In this document: piece after piece, positions 22,556 to 27,914 of the stretch | Numbering within the stretch: the first letter of the stretch is position 1 | Layout: each line of letters starts with the position of its first letter | DNA from: Pseudomonadota bacterium | GTDB taxonomy: Bacteria > Pseudomonadota > Alphaproteobacteria > Rhizobiales > Hyphomicrobiaceae | DNA length: 27,914 bases | NCBI GenBank assembly: GCA_023416575.1 | Contig: JAEZHL010000175.1 | Location: forward strand, 1 to 27,914 | Direction of reading: 5' to 3' | Program-made: the position numbers and the translations under genes | The notes under the pieces: model-generated | The model's input: the letters and a program-made list of their open reading frames with translations, nothing else | Told to the model about the DNA's origin: nothing | Database searches by the model: none

Positions 22556-23323
22556 CTAACGTGGGCTGTTCGCTTTCCCGTCGCGCTGGTCCAATTCCTC
22601 CAGCATTCGGCGGAAATGATCCATATTGGCATCGACCCCGTAGCACTCGCGAGCTCCGCCACTATTCCGAGCCTCGATCATCGCGTACATGATTTCGTGC
22701 AAACGCACGGTATCCTTAAGCCCACCGTTGGCGTGTGACCGGCGCAACCAGTCCGAAGCCATATTCAGAACGAAACTGGCCAAGGTTTCCACCAGCTCAT
22801 TTTTCGCGGCCCGATATATGGCGCGGTGAAAATCCATATCCGCCTGCAGCGTGGCGTCGAAGTCGATGGGATCTGCCTCGGCCAGCGGACGAAGGCGTTC
22901 GATGCATGCGCGCATCGCCATCAGGTCCTCCGGGGTCCGTCGCTGGGCGGCGAGCTCAGCGGCGCTGCGCTCGAATATGGTGCGGACCTCCATCAATTTC
23001 TGCGGGGTCGTGTCCTTCAGGTAGATCTCGAACAGAAGAAGTTGCCCGAACGAGGCCTGTGCACCGTTACTGACGAACGTCCCGTGACCGTGACGCACTT
23101 CCAGGATGCCTGCTGCCGCGAGCACCTTCACGGCCTCACGCACCGGCGTGCGGCTCACGCCCAGCTCGCGCGCGAGTTCGAGCTCAGGCGGCAGCTGCGC
23201 GCCAGCTTTCAGAGTACCGTCGGCAATCCTGTGCTTGATGTGATCGAGAACAACCTCAAGTCGGCTGATGTTCTTCTTCGGTTTATCAGCAAGCCGATAG
23301 TTGCGGATTACGTTCGGTTCCAC
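22556..23323 (-). CDS. GntR-family (FadR/FCD subfamily) transcriptional regulator
   Basis: A 255-residue regulator. Residues about 20-85 form the winged helix-turn-helix (LPPELELARELGVSRTPVRE, then HGHGTFV wing). The C-terminal FCD domain carries the usual metal/effector ligands: Asp and His in DMDFHRAIYRAA, His in RLHEIMY and His in MDHFRRML. FCD regulators typically repress catabolic operons until an organic acid binds. The GTG at 23323, with GAGG 5 bases upstream, is preferred. ATG at 23365 would add 14 residues without a good ribosome binding site. It is divergent from the dehydrogenase-TRAP operon, which it probably controls, possibly through the repeated site at 23417 and 24264. Confidence 0.9.
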   Translation of the reverse strand: MEPNVIRNYRLADKPKKNISRLEVVLDHIKHRIADGTLKAGAQLPPELELARELGVSRTPVREAVKVLAAAGILEVRHGHGTFVSNGAQASFGQLLLFEIYLKDTTPQKLMEVRTIFERSAAELAAQRRTPEDLMAMRACIERLRPLAEADPIDFDATLQADMDFHRAIYRAAKNELVETLASFVLNMASDWLRRSHANGGLKDTVRLHEIMYAMIEARNSGGARECYGVDANMDHFRRMLEELDQRDGKANSPR

Positions 23324-23395
23324 TTCAGCCTCGAATTCGGAAAAGAACCACAGCACACATTGCATTATGCTGCCGGATAACCTTCTCCGACCAGC

Positions 23396-23424
23396 TTGAC
23401 ACAAATCCCGGCGCAAGACATCAT
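23396..23424 (+). promoter_or_regulatory. Candidate promoter of the dehydrogenase-TRAP operon
   Basis: A perfect TTGACA -35 box (23396-23401) is followed after 17 bases by CATCAT (4 of 6 matches to the -10 box). The -10 overlaps the repeated 16-base site at 23417-23432, a position where a bound repressor would block polymerase. It lies 57 bases before the first dehydrogenase start. Confidence 0.4.
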
Positions 23425-23432
23425 ACCTTATA
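23417..23432. repeat. 16-base repeat, copy 1 (candidate regulator site)
   Basis: GACATCATACCTTATA, identical to the copy at 24264-24279. It lies between the divergent gntR-type gene and the first short-chain dehydrogenase. Its AT content contrasts with the surrounding GC-rich DNA. The GGTAT element on the other strand resembles half-sites bound by some FadR-type GntR proteins. Confidence 0.6.
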
Positions 23433-23480
23433 GAACGAGACCGGCCCAGATCAGGGTTGCACAATCCAGGGTGGAAACGG

Positions 23481-24242
23481 ATGGCCGACATCGAGTCGGA
23501 GTTCTCCGACCGGGTCGCATTCGTGACCGGCGGGGCGAGAGGGATCGGAAGGGCCTGCTGTCTGCGCTTGGCGCGGGGCGGCGCGAAGATCGCACTGAAC
23601 TACGTCGGCAACCACGCCGCCGCGACCGAAACCAAAGCCGAGATCGAAGCGGCTGGCGGGGTCTGCGAACTCTTCCGCGCGGACGTCGGCGATGAGCCTG
23701 ACCTCGCACGGGCAATCAATGAAGCGCGCGAGAAGCTCGGCCCGATTTCGCTTCTCGTCGCCAATGCGGGAACCACCCGGGCGCGCGGCCATTCCGAGCT
23801 CACGCTCGACATGTGGCGCGAGACGATGCGCGTAAACCTCGACGGCGCCTTCATAAGTATCAGCCAAGTCAAGGACGACATGCTGGCGCGCGGCTTCGGC
23901 CGCATCGTCTGCCTGAGCTCGATTGGTGCCTTCCGCCCGCGCGCTCGGCAGATCGATTACGTTGCCGCGAAAGCGGGCGTGATTGGAATGATGCGCTGCT
24001 TCGCAGAGGCCCTGGCGCCGGCCGTTCGCGTCAACGCCGTGGCGCCCGGCCTGACCGACACCGATATGCTCACGCAGCTCGATCAGCACATTCTGCCCGG
24101 CCGGATCGCAGACACCCCATTGAAGCGCCTCGGCACGGCGGAAGACATCGCCGAGTCAGTTGCGTTCCTGCTCTCCGAGCGATCTGCCTTCATCACCGGC
24201 CACACGCTGGTGGTCAGTGGCGGGGCCGTTATGGAACCCTGA
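23481..24242 (+). CDS. Short-chain dehydrogenase/reductase (FabG-like)
   Basis: A 253-residue classical SDR, an NAD(P)-dependent oxidoreductase for an alcohol/ketone pair. It shows the cofactor motif VTGGARGIGRA, VANAG, the catalytic Ser in CLSSIG, Tyr and Lys in DYVAAK, and the VNAVAPGLTDTDM segment. The basic residues of RGIGR and the lack of an acidic residue at the end of the second strand (ALNYVGN) favour NADP(H), as in FabG. ATG 23481 was chosen over the upstream TTG at 23457; GGTGG lies 7 bases before it. It is the first gene of the operon, divergent from the GntR regulator. The true substrate is unknown. Confidence 0.92.
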   Translation: MADIESEFSDRVAFVTGGARGIGRACCLRLARGGAKIALNYVGNHAAATETKAEIEAAGGVCELFRADVGDEPDLARAINEAREKLGPISLLVANAGTTRARGHSELTLDMWRETMRVNLDGAFISISQVKDDMLARGFGRIVCLSSIGAFRPRARQIDYVAAKAGVIGMMRCFAEALAPAVRVNAVAPGLTDTDMLTQLDQHILPGRIADTPLKRLGTAEDIAESVAFLLSERSAFITGHTLVVSGGAVMEP

Positions 24243-24263
24243 GGTCAACCGCGCACCAAACGC

Positions 24264-24279
24264 GACATCATACCTTATA
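24264..24279. repeat. 16-base repeat, copy 2 (candidate regulator site)
   Basis: GACATCATACCTTATA in the 85-base gap between the two SDR genes, 48 bases before the second start. Flanking bases differ from copy 1 (upstream gcaa versus acgc, downstream GAAC versus CGTC), so this is a short shared site, not part of a longer duplication. There is no equivalent TTGACA box here. Confidence 0.6.
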
Positions 24280-24327
24280 CGTCACAACCATCCTGAATAC
24301 ACACTACCCAATTGGAAGCGAGAGAGC

Positions 24328-25122
24328 ATGCCAGGACGTCTAGAGAACAGGATTGCACTCGTGTTCGGCGCGGGCTCAGTCGGTGAAGGCTGGGGCAATG
24401 GCAAGGCTTCCGCCGTGCTCTATGCCCGCGAAGGTGCCAAGGTCGCCTGCGTCGACATCAATGCCGAAGCGGCAGAGCGGACGCGGGAGATCATCGAGAG
24501 CGAGGGCGGAACGGCACTGGCGCTGCAGGCTGACGTCATCAACCTCGATCGCGTCCGCGACGTGGTCGAAACGGTCCGTGAAAAATGGGGCCGTATCGAC
24601 GTGCTACATAACAACGTCGGGATCAACATCGAAGGCGGGCCGGTCGAGACCACTGAGGAACAGTGGGACCGCGTCATGGATGTGAATCTGAAGAGCATGT
24701 TCTTTACATGCAAGTGCGTGCTTCCGATCATGGAAGCTCAAGGAAAGGGGTCGATCATCAATATTTCGTCCCTGGCCTCGATCCGGTGGCTGCACTTCAA
24801 TTACATCTCTTATTACGCCTCGAAAGCCGCGGTGAACCACTTCACCCGCGCGATCGCACTGCAATATGCGGACAAGGGCATCCGCGCGAATACCGTCCTC
24901 CCGGGCTTGATGGATACGCCGCACATCTATCAGGCGATGAAGGAGCACTACACCGACTTTACCGAGATGCAGCGCAAGCGCGCGGCCATTCCGCCGATGA
25001 AGCGCATGGGCGATGGCTGGGACATCGCGCACGCGGCGCTGTTCCTGGCCTCCGACGAGGCGAGATACATCACCGGCATCGATCTGTGCGTCGATGGCGG
25101 ACTGCATTGCAAGACGCACTGA
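24328..25122 (+). CDS. Short-chain dehydrogenase/reductase with an atypical glycine-rich loop
   Basis: A 264-residue SDR. The catalytic set is intact: Asn region HNNVG, Ser in NISSLAS, Tyr and Lys in YYASK, and VLPGLMDTP after strand six. The cofactor loop, normally TGxxxGxG, reads FGAGSVGEGWGNGKA, with extra residues. The following CVDIN places an Asp at the end of strand two, which predicts NAD+ preference and hence an oxidative role, unlike the first SDR. ATG at 24328 starts the typical N-terminus, with GAGAG just upstream. Upstream in-frame sequence overlaps the previous gene and is not coding. It is likely co-regulated with the rest of the operon. Confidence 0.92.
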   Translation: MPGRLENRIALVFGAGSVGEGWGNGKASAVLYAREGAKVACVDINAEAAERTREIIESEGGTALALQADVINLDRVRDVVETVREKWGRIDVLHNNVGINIEGGPVETTEEQWDRVMDVNLKSMFFTCKCVLPIMEAQGKGSIINISSLASIRWLHFNYISYYASKAAVNHFTRAIALQYADKGIRANTVLPGLMDTPHIYQAMKEHYTDFTEMQRKRAAIPPMKRMGDGWDIAHAALFLASDEARYITGIDLCVDGGLHCKTH

Positions 25123-25165
25123 ACTGGACACCCAGCAGCATCGCAATCTCGTGGGCATACAAACA

Positions 25166-26077
25166 GTGACGACATCACACGGTTCCGGAACTGAAAAAAT
25201 CGGCTTCATCGGCCTTGGCGTCATGGGGCGGCGGATGGCCGTCAATCTCATCAAAGCCGGCTTCTCACTGGCGGTTCATGACCTCAATCGTGCTGCCGTC
25301 GAAGAGTTGACGTCGGCTGGCGCCACCGACGCGGGCTCGATCGCAGGCGCTGCTGACGCCGACATTGTCATCACGATGCTTCCCGATACGCCGGACGTCG
25401 AGGCTGTCGTGCGCGGCGCGGGCGGATTGGCGGCGAGCATGCGCCGGGGCAGCGTCCTCATCGACATGAGCTCGATTTCGCCGACAGCGACGCAGGCCAT
25501 GGCTCGGGAGCTCGCCGAGCGCGGCATAGACATGCTCGATGCGCCCGTGAGTGGCGGCTTCCAAGGGGCGGAAAGCGGCACCCTGTCCATCATGATCGGC
25601 GGCGAGGCGCATGTGCTTGAACGCTGCCGCCCGGTTCTCGAGGCAATGGGCAAAACGATCAGTCACATCGGCGGCCACGGTGCCGGGCAGGTGTGCAAGG
25701 TCTGCAACCAGGTCGCCGTTGCGATCAATATCCAGGCCGTCGCCGAAGCGCTGACGCTCGCCAAGAAAAACGGCGTCGACCCGGCGAAGGTGCGCACTGC
25801 GCTGCTCGGCGGGTTTGCGCAAAGCAAGGCCCTCGATCTCCATGGCCAACGGGTTCTCGACAACAATTATGCCGCCGGGTTCCGGGTCACCTTGCAGCGC
25901 AAGGACCTGAAACTCGCGCTCGAGAATGGCAGCGCGACGGGAACTCCACTCCCCGCGACGTCCCTCATTCAGCAGCTCTATGGCATTCTCGATGCCACGG
26001 GCCGCAGCGGGCTCGACAATTCCTCCCTCGCCCTCCTGCTGCATGAGCTGTCCGGCATGGAGGTGGCATCGAAATGA
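25166..26077 (+). CDS. 3-hydroxyisobutyrate dehydrogenase-family oxidoreductase
   Basis: A 303-residue beta-hydroxyacid dehydrogenase, a family that oxidises 3-hydroxyisobutyrate, tartronate semialdehyde, 6-phosphogluconate-like or related acids with NAD(P)+. Domain one starts with GFIGLGVMGRRMAVNL. The substrate-binding DAPVSGGFQGAESGTL and the catalytic Lys in GAGQVCKVCNQ (GxGxxxKxxN) are present, and KDLKLALE is in the helical domain. The start is uncertain: GTG 25166 gives a natural N-terminus (MTTSHG), and GTG 25151 is also possible; neither has a clear ribosome binding site. Its stop overlaps the start of the next gene. Glyoxylate reductase/tartronate semialdehyde reductase is an alternative activity. 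Confidence 0.9.
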   Translation: MTTSHGSGTEKIGFIGLGVMGRRMAVNLIKAGFSLAVHDLNRAAVEELTSAGATDAGSIAGAADADIVITMLPDTPDVEAVVRGAGGLAASMRRGSVLIDMSSISPTATQAMARELAERGIDMLDAPVSGGFQGAESGTLSIMIGGEAHVLERCRPVLEAMGKTISHIGGHGAGQVCKVCNQVAVAINIQAVAEALTLAKKNGVDPAKVRTALLGGFAQSKALDLHGQRVLDNNYAAGFRVTLQRKDLKLALENGSATGTPLPATSLIQQLYGILDATGRSGLDNSSLALLLHELSGMEVASK

Positions 26078-26505
26078 GCTCGGCGAGCCCTGATTTCGTG
26101 ATGCTTCGCGAGGTTGTCGGAACTGTCGGCAATCGGCGCGTCGTGGCCGTGGATACCATCGCGCACGTGAAACCAGAGGACCAGGATCAGATCATCATGA
26201 CCGGGTCACACGGGGGCATCAGCTCCGGCGAGTATGCCGGCCGGGTTCCGATCGCCGCCGTGTTCTTCAATGATGCGGGGATCGGCAAGGATGAGGCCGG
26301 AACGGCTTCGCTGCCCTATTTGGAGAAACTCGGAATTATTGCGGGCACTGTATCACATGACAGCGCCTTCATCGGAAACGCGATGGAGACCTGGAATTCC
26401 GGCGTGATCACGGCACTCAATCCGCTGGCGGTCAAGGCTGGCTTCCTGATCGGCGAGCCGGTCCAGAGCGCGGTGCGCCGCGTGTACGCAGAGGGCCGGC
26501 CATGA
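26074..26505 (+). CDS. Small GSHGG/FNDAG-motif protein, first of a homologous pair; function unknown
   Basis: A 143-residue protein I cannot assign. It is homologous to the protein encoded directly after it: the two align without gaps over about 115 residues at roughly 40% identity by hand count. Shared residues here are Asp27, GSHGG (44-48), FNDAG (65-69), Gly71-Lys72, Ala75-Gly76, Ser94-His95, Ile100-Gly101, Trp107 and Gly110. Such invariant His, Asp, Asn and Lys residues in loop-like Gly-rich contexts suggest an enzyme, or an active site shared by a heteromer. No signal peptide or membrane helix is present. The ATG overlaps the dehydrogenase stop (ATGA), implying translational coupling and roughly equal amounts with its partner. 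Confidence 0.8.
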   Translation: MSSASPDFVMLREVVGTVGNRRVVAVDTIAHVKPEDQDQIIMTGSHGGISSGEYAGRVPIAAVFFNDAGIGKDEAGTASLPYLEKLGIIAGTVSHDSAFIGNAMETWNSGVITALNPLAVKAGFLIGEPVQSAVRRVYAEGRP

Positions 26506-26897
26506 GGAACGATACCGTCACGCAGATCGCCGGACGCCCCGTCGTCCTGATGGATTCCATTTCCCTCATCAGCGCCAAAGACGCGGGTGCCATCGTCATT
26601 TGCGGCTCGCACGGCGGAGCGATCTCGGGTGCCTTCGCCACCCTGCATCCGCCGCATCTCGTCATTTTCAACGATGCCGGTGGCGGCAAGTCCGACGCCG
26701 GACGCGCGGCCATCGCCATGCTCGACCAGAAGGGCATCGCCTGCGCGACGACCTCGCACAATACGGCTCGGATCGGCGATGCCGAGGACGCATGGTTACA
26801 TGGAACGGTCAGCGCCGTCGGTACCTGCGCCAAGGCAATTGGCGTGACGACAGGTCAATCGGTCAGAGAAGCGGTGGAAACAGCCGCAAACTCGTAA
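26502..26897 (+). CDS. Small GSHGG/FNDAG-motif protein, second of a homologous pair; function unknown
   Basis: A 131-residue paralogue of the preceding protein. It has the same motif set: Asp18, GSHGG (35-39), FNDAG (56-60), Gly62-Lys63, Ala66-Gly67, Ser85-His86, Ile91-Gly92, Trp98, Gly101. It lacks the first 9-10 residues of its partner but is otherwise collinear. The divergence is high, so this is an old duplication kept as a pair, consistent with a heterodimer or two-subunit enzyme. ATG 26502 overlaps the preceding stop (ATGA). Being cytoplasmic and sandwiched between a beta-hydroxyacid dehydrogenase and a TRAP binding protein, it most likely acts on the transported compound or on an intermediate of its breakdown. 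Confidence 0.8.
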   Translation: MRNDTVTQIAGRPVVLMDSISLISAKDAGAIVICGSHGGAISGAFATLHPPHLVIFNDAGGGKSDAGRAAIAMLDQKGIACATTSHNTARIGDAEDAWLHGTVSAVGTCAKAIGVTTGQSVREAVETAANS

Positions 26898-26946
26898 CCT
26901 CTTTCTGCCCTACCAGAACTTTCAACTCAGGAGGAAACACGAAACT

Positions 26947-27914
26947 ATGCTGAAGAAACTTTTGATGAGCTCCGCTTTGGCGCTCACAGTTGCATTCGGG
27001 GCCACGTCCGCCGCGAACGCGATCGAAATCAGCTTTGCGACGCACACGTCGCCCCCAGGCCCCGAGTTCCAGGCCGTCGATAAATTCGCCGAGCTCGTCA
27101 AGGAGCGCAGCAAAGGCAAGATCTCAGTCAAGGTCTTCCACTCTGCTGTCCTCGGCGGTGAGCGCGACAATCTCGAGCAGCTGACCGTCAATCAGGTGCA
27201 GATGACTCTGTTCGGCGACTTGCTGCCGAACGTCGTCGCTCCGGAATACGCTGCAACCGTCGTGCCATTCGTCTTCCCCAGCGCGGAGGAGGTTTTCGCC
27301 TATTGGGCAGGCCCGGCCGGAGCTGAAGGCAAGAAGCTCATCAAGGATAAGGCAAAGATCGACCTCGTCGCCTTCTTCCGTCGCGGCGATCGGCATCTCA
27401 CGGCCAAGAAAGCCATCAACAGCCCCGACGACCTGAAAGGGTTGAAGTTGCGCGTGCCCGAAATCCCGTCATGGGTTCGCGTCTGGTCAGAACTCGGCGC
27501 GCGTCCGACGCCCGTTGCGTACCCGGAACTTTTCAGCGGCCTGCAGATGGGTGTCGTCGAGGCACAGGAAAATCCGTGCTTCAACGTCAACCAGGCGAAG
27601 CTCTACGAGGTCCAGTCACATCTCATCTACACGGCTCACGTCCCGGCGGTGTGGCATTGGTCGATCAGCTCGGCGTTCCTGGATAGCCTGACGCCGGAGC
27701 TGCGCGAAGCCGTCATCAGCTCGGTCCTCGATGCGGCCAAGTATGGTGACGAGGTTACAAAGCAGCAGATCGATACGGTCTGCTCGGGCCTGGTCGAAAA
27801 GCATAAGATGACCGCCGTGAAGCTCGATCGCGCGCCCTTCATTGCGAAGGCTCGCCCCGCAATCGACGAGCTGTCGAAGAAGTGGGCTCCGAGCGTCGTT
27901 GACGCCGTTGCGAA
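26947..27914 (+). CDS. TRAP transporter substrate-binding protein DctP family (3' end outside window)
   Basis: This periplasmic solute-binding protein feeds an organic acid to a TRAP DctQM permease driven by the sodium gradient. 322 codons are visible and the gene continues past the window. The N-terminus MLKKLLMSSALALTVAFGA with cleavage after ANA (residue 25) is a signal peptide. The mature part shows DctP signatures: LKGLKLRVPEIP with the carboxylate-binding Arg, PVAYPELFSGLQ and GVVEAQENP. A carboxylate ligand is therefore likely. A strong AGGAGG (26929-26934) lies 12 bases before the ATG, somewhat far. The gene follows the small-protein pair by 49 bases with no terminator seen. The DctQ and DctM genes would be expected downstream. 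Confidence 0.93.
   Translation, partial: MLKKLLMSSALALTVAFGATSAANAIEISFATHTSPPGPEFQAVDKFAELVKERSKGKISVKVFHSAVLGGERDNLEQLTVNQVQMTLFGDLLPNVVAPEYAATVVPFVFPSAEEVFAYWAGPAGAEGKKLIKDKAKIDLVAFFRRGDRHLTAKKAINSPDDLKGLKLRVPEIPSWVRVWSELGARPTPVAYPELFSGLQMGVVEAQENPCFNVNQAKLYEVQSHLIYTAHVPAVWHWSISSAFLDSLTPELREAVISSVLDAAKYGDEVTKQQIDTVCSGLVEKHKMTAVKLDRAPFIAKARPAIDELSKKWAPSVVDAVA

Noticed and set aside
23324..23491. Longer N-terminus for the GntR regulator (from 23491 or 23365)
   Set aside because: The longer forms run through the intergenic region holding the TTGACA box and the 16-base repeat. GTG 23323 has a better ribosome binding site and gives a normal FadR-type length.
25166..25185. Third copy of the 16-base repeat before the beta-hydroxyacid dehydrogenase
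   Set aside because: Only GACATCA matches (7 bases); the AT-rich half is missing.
1..27914. Mobile element, CRISPR array, tRNA or rRNA gene
   Set aside because: No transposase, integrase, terminal inverted repeats, regularly spaced repeats or tRNA-like cloverleaf was seen. Genes and codon bias are uniform along the window.

Overview
The window is GC-rich (roughly 60-65% G+C by eye), densely coded DNA from an alphaproteobacterium, most likely of the order Hyphomicrobiales (Rhizobiales). This rests on the codon bias, the family resemblance of the proteins, and above all the order purN-purM / DUF2066 - CDP-alcohol phosphatidyltransferase - AI-2E (PerM-like) - hdaA - ppk - ppx, which is characteristic of that group. 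I see no rRNA, tRNA, CRISPR array, insertion sequence, integrase or prophage gene. It looks like an ordinary chromosome segment with accessory metabolic genes at the right-hand end.

Layout. 1-1317: 3' part of rimO, with a terminator-like hairpin after it. 1428-2448: a small unknown protein and an HhH-GPD-type DNA-repair relative. 2479-5052: a cation diffusion facilitator, a YdjM-type membrane metal-dependent hydrolase, and a TetR regulator with a good operator candidate at its own start. 5416-6780: a cytochrome P450 without redox partners. 7016-16578: the conserved block. purMN (purine synthesis) runs leftward. To its right, running rightward, are a secreted DUF2066 protein, a phosphatidyltransferase, a PerM-type permease, the DnaA-regulating protein HdaA, polyphosphate kinase and exopolyphosphatase. 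16674-17609: a CbpA-type DnaJ co-chaperone. 17644-21162: an HpaB/4-hydroxybutyryl-CoA-dehydratase-family flavoprotein, an isochorismatase-like hydrolase, a bactofilin fused to a cadherin/CSPG-like domain, and WrbA. 21528-22484: UDP-glucuronate decarboxylase.

22556-27914 is the most interesting part. A GntR/FadR-type repressor stands divergent from a tightly packed operon of two short-chain dehydrogenases, a 3-hydroxyisobutyrate-dehydrogenase-family enzyme, two small mutually homologous proteins of unknown function, and the start of a TRAP-transporter binding protein cut by the window edge. The start codons of both small proteins overlap the preceding stop codons (ATGA). A 16-base sequence occurs identically upstream of both short-chain dehydrogenases and is a candidate binding site for the divergent repressor. 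The arrangement suggests an inducible uptake-and-oxidation pathway for an unidentified organic (hydroxy)acid. The paired small proteins are the best candidate for an undescribed function in the window.

Limits: all calls come from reading the sequence and from memory of protein families. No database search, structure prediction or folding calculation was run.
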